64,000 bases of DNA. Source: Luteitalea pratensis. GTDB taxonomy: Bacteria; Acidobacteriota; Vicinamibacteria; Vicinamibacterales; Vicinamibacteraceae. This document shows positions 25,625 through 34,313 of this stretch, in pieces. A program made the translations under genes and the position numbers. The notes under the pieces are model-generated. The model was not told the origin of the DNA. It saw only the letters and a program-made list of their open reading frames with translations, and did no database searches. The stretch spans positions 5,739,001 through 5,803,000 of the forward strand of contig NZ_CP015136.1 in the NCBI RefSeq assembly GCF_001618865.1. The letters are read 5' to 3'. The first letter of the stretch is position 1. Each line of letters begins with the position of its first letter.

Positions 25625-26635
25625 ATGTCGCGTCGTTTCCTCCTCTTGTTCTCGCTGCTGTGTGCCGGTCTGTATGCGGTCGTGGCCGGTCAGCCCGCAC
25701 CGTCGGCGCCAGCGGCCGGGTCTCTCCGCTGGTTCAAGGGCAACACGCACACGCATACCCTCAACAGCGACGGCGACAGCACGCCCGACGAAGTGGTTCG
25801 TTGGTACCGGGAGAATCGCTACAACTTCGTGGTCCTGACCGACCACAACTTCCTCACCGACGTCACCGCGCTCAACGCGGTGCACGGCGCCGACGAGAAG
25901 TTCCTGGTCATCAAGGGCGAGGAAGTGTCGTCGCGATTCGATTCGAAACCGCTGCACATCAACGGGCTCGATGTCTCGCGCCGCATCGAGCCGCTTTCGG
26001 GGAGCAGCGTCGCCGACGCGCTGCAGAAGAACGTCGACGCCATCCGCGCGGCCGACGGCGTGCCGCACATCAACCACCCGAACTTCGGGTGGGCCATCAC
26101 CGCCGACGAACTCGCCACGGTTCGCAACAACCGCCTGTTCGAGATCTACAACGGGCATCCGAGAGTGAACAACCTCGGGGGCAACGGTCATCCCGGCCTC
26201 GAGGAGATCTGGGACACCCTGCTCTCACGTGGTGTCGAGCTGTATGGGATTGCCGTCGACGATGCGCACCACTTCAAGCGGCTCGGCGACCTGTCATCCT
26301 CGCGCCCGGGCATGGGCTGGGTCGTCGTCCGCGCTCCCCGGCTCGAGGCGCGTGCGATTCTCGCGGCGATGGAGCGTGGGGATTTCTACGCCTCGACCGG
26401 CGTGGAGTTGAGCGACTATCGCGTGGCCGACGGCACGATGACCGTGTCGATCGACCCGGTCCCGACGTCGGGTTATCGCATCCGGTTCATCGGCAAGGGC
26501 GGCACGGTGCTCGAGGACGTGCAAGGCCCGACGGCAACCTACCGCATCAAGGGCACCGAAGGTTACGTGCGCGCGAAGGTCATCGAGTCCAACGGCAAAC
26601 AGGCGTGGATGCAGCCGGTCATGGTGGGTAGGTAA
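25625..26635 (+). CDS. Secreted PHP-domain metal-dependent hydrolase, copy 2
   Basis: 336 aa, paralogous to the preceding gene over nearly its whole length, including signal peptide, THTHTLNSDGD (H42, H44), TDHN, KGEEVSS, HINHPNFGWAITADE and DDAHHF. It lacks a short insertion seen in copy 1 (the RLWGSQPSENMW region). A perfect AAGGAGG site precedes the ATG. The tandem arrangement, 34 bases apart, indicates local duplication and probably co-expression. Substrate unknown. Confidence 0.85.
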   Translation: MSRRFLLLFSLLCAGLYAVVAGQPAPSAPAAGSLRWFKGNTHTHTLNSDGDSTPDEVVRWYRENRYNFVVLTDHNFLTDVTALNAVHGADEKFLVIKGEEVSSRFDSKPLHINGLDVSRRIEPLSGSSVADALQKNVDAIRAADGVPHINHPNFGWAITADELATVRNNRLFEIYNGHPRVNNLGGNGHPGLEEIWDTLLSRGVELYGIAVDDAHHFKRLGDLSSSRPGMGWVVVRAPRLEARAILAAMERGDFYASTGVELSDYRVADGTMTVSIDPVPTSGYRIRFIGKGGTVLEDVQGPTATYRIKGTEGYVRAKVIESNGKQAWMQPVMVGR

Positions 26636-26646
26636 ACACGAGCCGG

Positions 26647-26728
26647 CCTTGGGCCTTGGACCTTGGGTTACCCGAGTCCCGAGAGTCCCGAGTCCCGAGT
26701 CCCGGCGTTAGGCGTTAGGCGTTAGGCG
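26647..26728. repeat. Three adjoining heptamer families
   Basis: CCTTGGG-type units (three), then CCCGAGT-type (four, one with 2 extra bases), then TTAGGCG (three exact). Each block switches to an unrelated unit. The last block lies partly inside the 3' end of the membrane-protein gene on the minus strand. Confidence 0.9.
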
Positions 26729-27385
26729 TTGCTGGAGATATGCGTCACCAAACATGGTGGTGCGGATGCGCTCTCGTTCGCCGGGCCTGAGGCTGCCGAA
26801 GTCACTGAGCAGCCGCAGCGCGAAGAACACCCAGAAGAATGACTGCGTGGTGCCCGTGAAGAGCATTGCCGGCCATCCGAGCAGGACGCACAGCATCAGC
26901 ACCGCGGTGCGGCTGCCCTGCCACGCGACCCCGGTTTCGAGCCAGGTCACCGAACGTACCGGGGCGATCGCCGAGTCCAGCACCGCGCTACCGAGCAGGG
27001 CCACGGCCATCCATGTCACCCGGTCGATGTGCATGGCCGCATCGAAGGTGGCGCGTCCCTTGTCGACCTCGATGAAGGTGACCGCGCCAAGCAGCACCGC
27101 GCAGCCCACACTGAATGGGAACACGAAGATCAGCAGGACCTTGAGCACTTCGAGCAGACGCCGCGCCGCGTCCGCGTCGGCACGCATCGCCCGGCGGCTG
27201 ACGCCGACCCGCGCGGCAATCAGCGCCGAGGCCAGGAGCGTCTCCAGCAGGAAGAGCAGCATCGCCAGGGATACGCTCTCGTCCTTCACGAGCGCGAGCG
27301 CCGGGAAGAAGAAGGACACGACCGACCACAGGCCGTGGCCAGCGCCGAAACGCGGGCCGAGCGCCTGCCAGGCATGGGACGCCAT
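26708..27385 (-). CDS. Multi-pass membrane protein of unknown function
   Basis: About 225 aa with five or six hydrophobic helices and no catalytic motif. The layout recalls DUF6498-type membrane proteins, but I cannot confirm that. The last codons (RLTPNA and stop) are read from three copies of the heptamer CGCCTAA, so the C-terminal tail was created or altered by repeat expansion. The start is uncertain: ATG 27385 chosen; GTG 27427 would add 14 residues. It is downstream of the rplQ terminator and so probably has its own promoter. Confidence 0.6.
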   Translation of the reverse strand: MASHAWQALGPRFGAGHGLWSVVSFFFPALALVKDESVSLAMLLFLLETLLASALIAARVGVSRRAMRADADAARRLLEVLKVLLIFVFPFSVGCAVLLGAVTFIEVDKGRATFDAAMHIDRVTWMAVALLGSAVLDSAIAPVRSVTWLETGVAWQGSRTAVLMLCVLLGWPAMLFTGTTQSFFWVFFALRLLSDFGSLRPGERERIRTTMFGDAYLQQRLTPNA

Positions 27386-27440
27386 CACAGGGTCAACGCC
27401 ACAGCCTGGTGCGGGCGAACGGTCCACGGGCCTGAAACGA

Positions 27441-27471
27441 CAAAGGCCGCGTCGTGTGACGCGGCCCTTTG
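27441..27471 (-). terminator. Terminator at the end of the alpha operon
   Basis: A 12-bp GC-rich stem (27442-27453 pairs with 27458-27469 apart from one extra C), loop GTGT, with A runs on one side and T runs on the other, so it could act in both directions. It lies about 65 bases past rplQ on the minus strand. Confidence 0.75.
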
Positions 27472-27498
27472 AACCCGGTACCCGATACCCGGGACCCG
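27471..27498. repeat. Heptamer array, NNACCCG
   Basis: Four units GAACCCG, GTACCCG, ATACCCG, GGACCCG: five positions fixed and the first two varying. It lies between the alpha-operon terminator and a REP element. Confidence 0.85.
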
Positions 27499-27510
27499 TC
27501 GAATGGCGGC

Positions 27511-27536
27511 GGCCGGGCTCGGAGAGCCGGCCCTAC
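27511..27536 (-). repeat. REP element after rplQ
   Basis: GTAG, arm GGCCGGCTC, loop TCC and a complementary arm with one bulged base, starting directly after the rplQ TAG. Same class as the elements at 31006, 43386, 43858 and 54638. Confidence 0.82.
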
Positions 27537-28097
27537 CTACTCGTCCTTCTTGGCGCTCTTGCGGGCGCGCTTGGGCTTCTCGTCGCCTTCCGCGGCGCCT
27601 TCGTCCTGGAGCTTCTTGACGGCTGCCCGGGCGCGGCCACGGAGGCCCTTGGGCTGTTCGGCGGCGCCCTCGGCGTCGGCGGTGCCGGCGTTCGGGTCGT
27701 ACTCGCTGCCAACCAGTTCGATCTGGGCGACCTCGGCTGCATCGCCACGACGGTGGCCCAGCTTCAGCAGCCGCGTGTAGCCACCCGGACGCTCCACGAA
27801 CCGTGGCGCGAGGGTGTCGAACAGCTTGGTGACGACCTTCTTGTCGGCCACGTCACGGGCGACGAGGCGCTCGGCCGTCATCCGGCGCAGGCGCTTCTCT
27901 TCGTCGGTCCCCTGGGCGACGAGGCTGCGCTTGGCCACCGAAATCAGCCGCTCGACGTACGGGCGGAGTTCCTTGGCCTTGGGCAGCGTGGTCTCAATCC
28001 GCTCGTGGCGGAGCAACGCCTGGGCCTGGTTGCGCAGGAGGGCGATGCGGTGCTCGGTCACGCGTCCGAGCTTGCGATGGGCAACACCGTGTCTCAT
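27537..28097 (-). CDS. rplQ: 50S ribosomal protein L17
   Basis: 186 aa. The first ~120 residues are the universal L17 fold, which lies at the exit-tunnel side of the large subunit ([23 protein letters not shown] onward). The remaining ~60 form an Ala/Lys/Glu-rich tail beyond the 127 aa of E. coli L17, probably disordered. Last gene of the alpha operon, after rpoA. Confidence 0.97.
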   Translation of the reverse strand: MRHGVAHRKLGRVTEHRIALLRNQAQALLRHERIETTLPKAKELRPYVERLISVAKRSLVAQGTDEEKRLRRMTAERLVARDVADKKVVTKLFDTLAPRFVERPGGYTRLLKLGHRRGDAAEVAQIELVGSEYDPNAGTADAEGAAEQPKGLRGRARAAVKKLQDEGAAEGDEKPKRARKSAKKDE

Positions 28098-28107
28098 GGT
28101 CTGTTCT

Positions 28108-28170
28108 CGGCCTACGGCCTACGGCCTGCAGGCTACGCCTTGTAGCCAGCAGGCTGTAGCCTGCAGCCTG
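28108..28170. repeat. Heptamer array between rpoA and rplQ
   Basis: Nine 7-base units: CGGCCTA twice, CGGCCTG, CAGGCTA, CGCCTTG, TAGCCAG, CAGGCTG, TAGCCTG, CAGCCTG. Both orientations of the same word occur, so the RNA can fold into hairpins inside the rpoA-rplQ transcript. Confidence 0.9.
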
Positions 28171-28177
28171 TCCGATT

Positions 28178-29158
28178 TTACTGAGCTGGCTGCTCCACGC
28201 TCATGCCGAGGCTGAGACCCATGGTCTGGAGGATCTCCTTGATCTCGTTGAGCGACTTGCGGCCAAAGTTCTTGGTCTTGAGCAGGTCGTTCTCCGTCTT
28301 GGCCACCAGCTCCCGGATGGTCCGGATGTTGGCGTTCTTCAGACAGTTGTACGAACGGACCGACAGCTCGAGCTCTTCGATGCTCTTGTCGAGGTGCTCG
28401 TTGCTCTCCTCGGTGAGCGTCGCGGGGGTGGCATCGCCGCCCTCGCCGACCACGACGTCGTCGTCGTCGTCGCCGCCGAAGATGAAGAGGTGGTCGCGGA
28501 GCAGCTGCGCCGCCAGTTCGATGGCCTCGGTCGGCGTGATGGCGCCGCTGGTCGAGACCTCGAGGGTCAGCTTGTCGTAGTCCGTGTTCTGGCCCACGCG
28601 CGCCGACTCGACCAGGTAGTTCACCTTGCGGACCGGCGAGTGCACCGAGTCCACGGGGATCCAGCCGATGCCGAGATCCTCGTCGAAGTTGCGGTCGGCC
28701 GACACGTAGCCGCGCCCGTTCTTCAGGCGCAGTTCCATGTACAGCTTGCCGCCCTCGGACACGGTTGCGATGTGCGCGTCGGGATCGAGGACCTCGACCG
28801 ACTGGTCGACCTCGATGTCACGCGCGTGCACCGGCCCGGGCTTGTCGATGCGCACGTACAGCATCTTGACCTCGTCCCCATGCAGCTTGAACGGCACCTG
28901 CTTGAGGTTGAGGATGATGTCGGTGGCGTCTTCCACGACGCCCTCGACGGGCGAGAACTCGTGCTGGACACCCTCGATCTTCACCGCGGTGATCGCCGCG
29001 CCCTCGATGGACGACAGCAACACCCGGCGCATCGCATTGCCGATGGTGGTACCCCACCCGCGCTCGAACGGCTGCGCGGTGAACCGTCCGAATCGGCCGG
29101 TCTGGCCCTCGCGGTCGACGTCGAGACGCTTCGGGCGCTGGAACCCCTTCCACAGCAT
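28178..29158 (-). CDS. rpoA: RNA polymerase alpha subunit
   Basis: 326 aa. The N-terminal domain (1-~230), with [20 protein letters not shown], dimerises and starts polymerase assembly. An acidic linker with DDDDD (about 232-255) leads to the C-terminal domain (about 258-326), whose helix-hairpin-helix ([31 protein letters not shown]) contacts UP elements and activators. Length is as usual (329 in E. coli). Confidence 0.98.
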   Translation of the reverse strand: MLWKGFQRPKRLDVDREGQTGRFGRFTAQPFERGWGTTIGNAMRRVLLSSIEGAAITAVKIEGVQHEFSPVEGVVEDATDIILNLKQVPFKLHGDEVKMLYVRIDKPGPVHARDIEVDQSVEVLDPDAHIATVSEGGKLYMELRLKNGRGYVSADRNFDEDLGIGWIPVDSVHSPVRKVNYLVESARVGQNTDYDKLTLEVSTSGAITPTEAIELAAQLLRDHLFIFGGDDDDDVVVGEGGDATPATLTEESNEHLDKSIEELELSVRSYNCLKNANIRTIRELVAKTENDLLKTKNFGRKSLNEIKEILQTMGLSLGMSVEQPAQ

Positions 29159-29269
29159 CGATGTAGTCCTTTCCAGTCAGAATAAAGGCCAGGGACTCTG
29201 CGCGTCTGCGCTCGAGACCCGCCTGGCCGCCGCCGGTCACCCCGGCAGGCTGACGGACATCCGGCAAAT

Positions 29270-29294
29270 CTGCCGGACACAGTCCGGCAGCTAC
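29270..29294 (-). repeat. 25-base REP element overlapping the rpsD stop
   Basis: GTAG, arm CTGCCGGAC, loop TGT, perfect complementary arm. The TAG is the rpsD stop codon. A second partial palindrome (CCGGCAAATCTGCCGG at 29261-29276) overlaps it. Confidence 0.82.
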
Positions 29295-29920
29295 TTCGAG
29301 TAGAGCTCGACGATCAGCTGCTCCTGCACGGGCAGGTTGATCTGCTCGCGCGTCGGCAGCGACACCACGCGACCCGAGGACGCCGCCGCGTCGAGGGAGA
29401 GCCACTCCGGAATGCCGCGGCCCTTCACTTCCTCGATGGCGTGGAGAATCGCCGGGTTCTTCTCGCTCGACTGCCGCAGCGCGACGACATCGCCCTGGCG
29501 CAGCTGGTAGGACGGGATGTCCACCTTCTTGCCGTTGACGAGGAAGTGGCCGTGCTTGACGAGCTGACGCGCCTGCGGTCGCGAGGTGGCGAACCCGAGG
29601 CGGTAGATCGCGTTGTCGAGGCGCCGCTCGAGCAGCTGCAGGAGCGTCTCGCCGGTGATCCCACGCTGGCGATCGGCGGCCTCGAAGTAGCGACGGAACT
29701 GGTTCTCCAGCACGCCGTAGGTGCGCTTGACCTTCTGCTTCTCGCGCAGCTGCAGGCCGTAGCCGAGCATCTTCGCCTTGCGTGCCTTGCCGTGCTGCCC
29801 CGGCGGGAGGTTGCGCTTCTCGATCGCGCACTTCTCCGTGTAGCAGCGTTCACCCTTGAGGAACAGCTTCATCCCCTCACGCCGGCAGAGGCGGCAGACG
29901 GGTCCGATATATCGAGCCAT
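29291..29920 (-). CDS. rpsD: 30S ribosomal protein S4
   Basis: 209 aa primary 16S rRNA-binding protein. The N-terminal zinc-type motif is present (Cys pair CRLC at 9/12 and a second pair in CYTEKC). The S4 RNA-binding domain (about 95-160) has [20 protein letters not shown]. In many bacteria S4 represses its own operon; the hairpins in the rpsK-rpsD gap (29943-29985) could relate to this, which is speculation. Confidence 0.98.
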   Translation of the reverse strand: MARYIGPVCRLCRREGMKLFLKGERCYTEKCAIEKRNLPPGQHGKARKAKMLGYGLQLREKQKVKRTYGVLENQFRRYFEAADRQRGITGETLLQLLERRLDNAIYRLGFATSRPQARQLVKHGHFLVNGKKVDIPSYQLRQGDVVALRQSSEKNPAILHAIEEVKGRGIPEWLSLDAAASSGRVVSLPTREQINLPVQEQLIVELYSK

Positions 29921-30019
29921 GTACTTCGTGTCCTTCTCACGACGCGCGCCGGAGCGCGCGGAACAGCACGCCGCTGGCGTGCCCTCCCTTTTGGACGACC
30001 GTGACCGTCAAGAGGCGCG

Positions 30020-30436
30020 CTAGACGCGACGCTTCTTGGGCGGCCGGCAGCCGTTGTGCGGAATCGGCGTGACGTCGCGGATGGTCTTCACGTCCAACCC
30101 GACGTTTGAAAGAGCGCGGACGGCCGATTCGCGACCCGCACCCGGTCCCTTGACACGCACCTCGATCGAGCGCATTCCCACGCCCTTCGCGGCGGTGCCG
30201 GCATTCATGGCCGCCTGCGTGGCGGCAAACGGTGTGCCCTTGCGCGATCCCTTGAAGCCGATCGCCCCGGCACTCGACCACGACACCACGTTGCCCTCGG
30301 CATCGGTGATCGTCACCAGCGTGTTGTTGAACGAGGCCTGGATGTGGGCCACGCCGCTGTGGACGACCTTCTTCTCGCCGCGCTTCTTGAACACCTTCTT
30401 GCGGCCTGCCGCGCCTGACTTCTTCTCGTCTGCCAT
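30020..30436 (-). CDS. rpsK: 30S ribosomal protein S11
   Basis: 138 aa (129 in E. coli), with a lysine-rich N-terminal extension. The core [17 protein letters not shown] and the ending [13 protein letters not shown] are canonical. It sits in the small-subunit platform near the decoding site. The ATG at 30436 lies 4 bases past the rpsM stop; an in-frame upstream opening overlaps rpsM and is not used. Confidence 0.97.
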   Translation of the reverse strand: MADEKKSGAAGRKKVFKKRGEKKVVHSGVAHIQASFNNTLVTITDAEGNVVSWSSAGAIGFKGSRKGTPFAATQAAMNAGTAAKGVGMRSIEVRVKGPGAGRESAVRALSNVGLDVKTIRDVTPIPHNGCRPPKKRRV

Positions 30437-30440
30437 GGTC

Positions 30441-30815
30441 CTACACCGTCTTCTTCTTCGCGATGGCGCCCTTGCGCGGGCCCTTTCGCGTACGCGCGTT
30501 GGTCTTCGTGCGCTGGCCACGCACCGGCAGGCTGCGGCGGTGCCGCAGGCCGCGGTAGCAGCCGATCTCCATCAAGCGCTTGATGTTGAGCGAGACTTCC
30601 TTGCGGAGGTCGCCCTCGACGCCGCCCACTTCCTCGATCACCTTCGAAATGGCGCGCACATCCTCTTCCGTGAGGTCCTTGACCCGCACGTCCGGGCTCA
30701 CGCCCGATGCCTTGAGGATGTCGCCCGAGCGCTTGCGCCCGATGCCGAAGATGTAGGTCAGTCCGATCTCGACGCGCTTGGTACGCGGAAGATCCACGCC
30801 TGCGATACGTGCCAT
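30441..30815 (-). CDS. rpsM: 30S ribosomal protein S13
   Basis: 124 aa head protein that contacts tRNA and L5 across the subunit bridge. It starts [22 protein letters not shown] and ends with a basic tail ([13 protein letters not shown]). The start lies 3 bases after the rpmJ stop. Confidence 0.98.
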   Translation of the reverse strand: MARIAGVDLPRTKRVEIGLTYIFGIGRKRSGDILKASGVSPDVRVKDLTEEDVRAISKVIEEVGGVEGDLRKEVSLNIKRLMEIGCYRGLRHRRSLPVRGQRTKTNARTRKGPRKGAIAKKKTV

Positions 30816-30818
30816 GCC

Positions 30819-30932
30819 CTATCCCTGCCGCTGCTTGTGCTTCTGGTTATCGCAAATCACCCGCACGACACCGCGTCGCCGGACAATCTTGCACTTCACG
30901 CAAATGCGCTTCACCGATGCTCTGACCTTCAT
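30819..30932 (-). CDS. rpmJ: 50S ribosomal protein L36
   Basis: 37 aa, read directly from the minus strand: [20 protein letters not shown] and so on to KHKQRQG. The zinc ligands CVKC and the C-terminal Cys/His (ICDNQKH) make it the zinc-binding form. Smallest gene of the spc/alpha junction, between infA and rpsM. Confidence 0.95.
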   Translation of the reverse strand: MKVRASVKRICVKCKIVRRRGVVRVICDNQKHKQRQG

Positions 30933-30955
30933 AGCTCCCTCTCGCCAGGCCGTCG

Positions 30956-30980
30956 GTAGGGACGCCTCTCCGAGGCGTCC
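30956..30980 (+). repeat. REP element, left half of a REPIN-like pair
   Basis: GTAG on the plus strand, arm GGACGCCTC, loop TCC, perfect complementary arm. It faces the REP at 31006-31030, together spanning 75 bases in the rpmJ-infA gap. Confidence 0.85.
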
Positions 30981-31005
30981 ATCGCCGTCGCCGCGGCGTC
31001 CTCAC

Positions 31006-31030
31006 GGCCGGCTCGGAGAGCCGGCCCTAC
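31006..31030 (-). repeat. REP element, right half of a REPIN-like pair, overlapping the infA stop
   Basis: Minus-strand GTAG, arm GGCCGGCTC, loop TCC, perfect complementary arm. The TAG is the infA stop codon (31029-31027). Inverted relative to the element at 30956. Confidence 0.86.
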
Positions 31031-31242
31031 CTAAGCCTTTCTACGATCCGGCCGCGCGTGACGTCCAACGGCGACACCCGCACAACCACCCGATCCCCCA
31101 CCAGGATCCGCACGAAGTTCCTGCGGATGTCCCCGGTGCCGTGCGCAGTGATCACGTGCCCCGAATCGAGGCTGACGCGATAGAGCGCCTGCGGCAACTG
31201 CTCGATGACCGTGCCGCGCAGCCCGTCATCCTCGCGGGCCAT
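31027..31242 (-). CDS. infA: Translation initiation factor IF-1
   Basis: 71 aa OB-fold protein that binds the A site of the 30S subunit during initiation. HVITAHGTGDIRRNFVRILVGDRV matches the family core. The last codon and stop (AGG TAG) lie at the edge of a REP element. In the map-infA-rpmJ order of many spc operons. Confidence 0.96.
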   Translation of the reverse strand: MAREDDGLRGTVIEQLPQALYRVSLDSGHVITAHGTGDIRRNFVRILVGDRVVVRVSPLDVTRGRIVERLR

Positions 31243-31250
31243 GGCGACTT

Positions 31251-31306
31251 GAAATCATGAAATTCTGAGATTCTGAAATTTCAGACTTGCAGAAGTTCAG
31301 AATTTC
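31251..31306. repeat. 8-base AT-rich array between map and infA
   Basis: Seven 8-base units of the GAAATTCT type, the first and last in opposite orientation, so an 11-bp perfect inverted repeat (31258-31268 with 31297-31307) frames the array. It contains the map stop codon. A related array lies at 47281-47334. Confidence 0.82.
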
Positions 31307-32078
31307 ACCTCTCTCCCACCGCCGCCGGCGCCGTCCTGAGCGTCAGGATCTCCGCGCCCTCGGCCGTGACCGCCACCGTGTGCTCGAAGTGCGCCGACAG
31401 CAGGCCGTCCGCCGTCACCGCCGTCCAGCCGTCCGACAACACCCGCACCGCCGCGCGTCCCGCGTTCACCATGGGCTCGATCGCGAGCACCATGCCCTCG
31501 GACAACCGCGGCCCGCGTCCCGCCGGTCCGTAGTTGGGAATCTGCGGCTCCTCGTGCAGCTTCGTGCCGATGCCGTGACCCACGAACTCCCGGACCACCG
31601 TGAACCCCTGGGCCTCCACGTAAGCCTGGACCGCATGCCCGATGTCGGACACTCGCGCGCCCGGCCGGACCGCGTCGATACCCCGGTAGAGCGAGGCGTC
31701 GGTCACGTCCAGTAACCGCTGCGCCTCGGCGCTGATCGCGCCCACGCCCACGGTCACCGCCGAGTCCCCGTAGTACCCGTCGAGCTTCACCCCCATGTCG
31801 ATCGAGAGGATGTCGCCCTCCACCAGCGCCTGCCCCGACGGGATGCCGTGCACCACCTCGTGGTTGCGCGACGCGCAGATGGTTGCGGGAAACCCGCGAT
31901 ACCCCTTGAACGCCGGCAGTGCGCCCGCCTCACGTACCAGCCGTTCGGCCTCGGCGTCGATGCCGGCCGTCGTGGCCCCCGGCACCACCAGCCCTCGCAG
32001 CTCCTCGAGGATCCGGGCCACCAACTGGTTGGCCGCCCGAAGCTTCACGAGCTCCTCAGCCGACCGGCACGTGATCAC
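31305..32078 (-). CDS. map: Methionine aminopeptidase, type I
   Basis: 257 aa. It removes N-terminal Met from new proteins. The dinuclear metal site is visible: two Asp in SIDMGVKLDGYYGDSAVT, His in FVGHGIG, Glu in AIEPM and Glu in HFEHTV. The start is GTG, overlapping the adk stop (GTGA). The stop falls within an AT-rich repeat. Confidence 0.97.
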   Translation of the reverse strand: MITCRSAEELVKLRAANQLVARILEELRGLVVPGATTAGIDAEAERLVREAGALPAFKGYRGFPATICASRNHEVVHGIPSGQALVEGDILSIDMGVKLDGYYGDSAVTVGVGAISAEAQRLLDVTDASLYRGIDAVRPGARVSDIGHAVQAYVEAQGFTVVREFVGHGIGTKLHEEPQIPNYGPAGRGPRLSEGMVLAIEPMVNAGRAAVRVLSDGWTAVTADGLLSAHFEHTVAVTAEGAEILTLRTAPAAVGER

Positions 32079-32749
32079 CGTGCGCCTCCCTGGGCTACAC
32101 CCATCGCCGATGCCAGCGCATCCTTCATCGCAGCAGCCACGGCGTCGGGCGACAGGTTGCCGTCAATCGTGAAGAGCGTCGGCCGGCCCTGGTAGTAGTT
32201 CACCAGCGGCGCCGTCCGGTTCTCGTAGATCTGCAGGCGATTGCGGACCACCTGCTCATCGTCATCGGCCCGCGTCACCAGCGCGCCGCCGCAGTTGGCG
32301 CAGACCCCGACGTCCGGCTTGGTCGGGTCCGCGTTGGTGCCGCACACACCGCAGATGCGTCGCGCGTGCAGCCGCCCGACCAGCACGTCGACCGGCACCA
32401 CGATGTGCAACACGGTCAGCGGGGACCGTCCCCACATCATCTCGTCCAGCGCTTCGGCCTGTGCGACCGTCCGCGGGAAACCATCAAGGATAAACCCAAA
32501 AGCGACGTCTTGTCGAGAGAGACGTTCCCGGACGATGGCAATGGCCACCTCGTCGCTCACCAGATTGCCCTGATCGATGCGCGCGCGCGCCTCGAGTCCC
32601 AGCGCCGTACCGGCCGCCGCCGATTCCCGCAGGATGTCCCCGGTGGACACCTTCGGGACGTTGTAATGCCGCGCCAGCCGGGTGGCTTGCGTGCCCTTGC
32701 CCGCGCCTGGCGGGCCGAGCATCACCACATTGAGGCCAGGTCGAGCCAA
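32075..32749 (-). CDS. adk: Adenylate kinase
   Basis: 224 aa, converts AMP + ATP to 2 ADP. P-loop GPPGAGKGT at 12-20, LID domain with four cysteines in two Cys-x2-Cys pairs (CGVCG and CANCG), i.e. the zinc-stabilised long form, and the DGFPRT motif. It lies between secY and map, as in the spc operon of many phyla. Confidence 0.98.
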   Translation of the reverse strand: MARPGLNVVMLGPPGAGKGTQATRLARHYNVPKVSTGDILRESAAAGTALGLEARARIDQGNLVSDEVAIAIVRERLSRQDVAFGFILDGFPRTVAQAEALDEMMWGRSPLTVLHIVVPVDVLVGRLHARRICGVCGTNADPTKPDVGVCANCGGALVTRADDDEQVVRNRLQIYENRTAPLVNYYQGRPTLFTIDGNLSPDAVAAAMKDALASAMGVAQGGAR

Positions 32750-32757
32750 CGGACGGC

Positions 32758-34143
32758 CTACCCTCTCCGTCCACGGATGCGGGTCTTCTTCATGAACCCG
32801 TCGTAGTGCCGCATGATCAGCTGCGACTCGATCTGCTGCACGGTGTCCATGGCGACACCGACGACAATCAGCAGCGACGTCCCGCCGAAGAAGAACGTCA
32901 CGCCGAGGCCGTTGGTGAACCAGCCTGGCAGTGCCGCGTCGAGCGATTCGCCGATGAACGGGATCGGCGCGACCTTGAAGCCGCTGATCAGGAACTCGGG
33001 CAACAGCGCCACCGCCGCCAGGTACAGCGCCCCGACCAGCGTGATCCTGGTCAGGATCAGGTCGATGTATTCGGCCGTCCGCTTGCCCGGGCGGATGCCC
33101 GGGACAAAGCCGCCGTACTTGCGCATGTTCTCGGCCACGTCATCGGGATTGAACACGATCGCGGTGTAGAAGTACGCAAAGAAGATGATCAGCGTCACGG
33201 TCAGCAGGTTGTAGAGCGGCATGCCCCACGTCAACTGCTGCGCGGCCCGCTGCACCCAGCTCTCGGGCGGGAACATCCCGGCGATCGTCGCCGGAAACGC
33301 CAGCAACGAGGACGCGAAGATCACCGGCATCACGCCGCCCGTGTTCACCTTCAACGGGATGTGCGTGCTCGATCCGCCGTACATGCGCCGACCGACAACG
33401 CGCTTGGCGTAGTGGACGGTGACGCGCCGGTGGGCACGCTCCACGTACACGATCGCCGCCACCACCACCACCATCACCAGGATCAGGAGCGCAAGCCGCA
33501 ACAGCCCGATCTCGCCCGTCTTCAGCTGGTCCAGCGTCGTCATCACCGCGCGCGGCAGGCCGACGACGATGCCCGAGTAGATGATGAGCGACATGCCGTT
33601 GCCGACACCGCGCTCGGTGATCTGCTCGCCGAGCCACATCACGAACACCGACCCGGTGGTCAGGGTCAGGATGGTGAGCAGCCGGAAACCCCAGCCCGGG
33701 TCGTACACGAGCGGCAGCCCGCCCGCGACGTTGGTCTGGCGCTCGAGGAAGATCGCGATGCTGAGGGCCTGGATGACCGACAGCAGGATCGTCCCGTAGC
33801 GGGTGTACTGGGTGATCTTGCGGCGTCCGAGCTCGCCTTCCTTCGAGATCCGCTCGAGGGTCGGCCACACCACCGTCAACAGCTGCAGGATGATCGACGC
33901 GCTGATGTAGGGCATCACCCCGAGGGCGAAGATCGTCACCCGCGACAGGTTGCCGCCGGAGAACAGGTCGTAGAGGCCGAACATCGTGTTGCGGGCCTGC
34001 TCGGCCAGCAATGCCAACGCCGCGGTGTTCACCCCGGGTGTCGGGATGTGATGGCCGATACGGAACACGCCGAGCAGCCCCAGCGTGAACAGTACCCGGA
34101 TGCGGAGCTCCGGGACGGCGAAGATGTTCCTCAAACTATCCAT
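32758..34143 (-). CDS. secY: Preprotein translocase subunit SecY
   Basis: 461 aa with ten membrane helices, forming the Sec channel with SecE and SecG. Cytoplasmic loop motifs KRVVGRRMYGGSSTHIPLKVN and NPDDVAENMRKYGGFVPGIRPG are visible. The start MDSLRNIFAVPELR is typical. A heptamer array lies 20 bases upstream, between rplO and secY. Confidence 0.98.
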   Translation of the reverse strand: MDSLRNIFAVPELRIRVLFTLGLLGVFRIGHHIPTPGVNTAALALLAEQARNTMFGLYDLFSGGNLSRVTIFALGVMPYISASIILQLLTVVWPTLERISKEGELGRRKITQYTRYGTILLSVIQALSIAIFLERQTNVAGGLPLVYDPGWGFRLLTILTLTTGSVFVMWLGEQITERGVGNGMSLIIYSGIVVGLPRAVMTTLDQLKTGEIGLLRLALLILVMVVVVAAIVYVERAHRRVTVHYAKRVVGRRMYGGSSTHIPLKVNTGGVMPVIFASSLLAFPATIAGMFPPESWVQRAAQQLTWGMPLYNLLTVTLIIFFAYFYTAIVFNPDDVAENMRKYGGFVPGIRPGKRTAEYIDLILTRITLVGALYLAAVALLPEFLISGFKVAPIPFIGESLDAALPGWFTNGLGVTFFFGGTSLLIVVGVAMDTVQQIESQLIMRHYDGFMKKTRIRGRRG

Positions 34144-34163
34144 AGATTCGACTCACTCGCAGT

Positions 34164-34191
34164 CGGGATCCGGGAACCGGGCACCGGGCAC
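34164..34191. repeat. Heptamer array, CGGGCAC type
   Basis: Four units (CGGGATC, CGGGAAC, CGGGCAC twice) immediately upstream of the secY start region, inside the spc transcript. Confidence 0.85.
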
Positions 34192-34313
34192 CGCGTGGAC
34201 GGCCGTTGCCGGCCGTCTGCAACCTCGGCAGCCTCGCGGCCGCCGATTCATTTCTGCGTTCGGCGTTCTGCCCGCCTCCGCCCTCGGGCTTCGGCGTGGC
34301 AGGCGTTCGAGAG

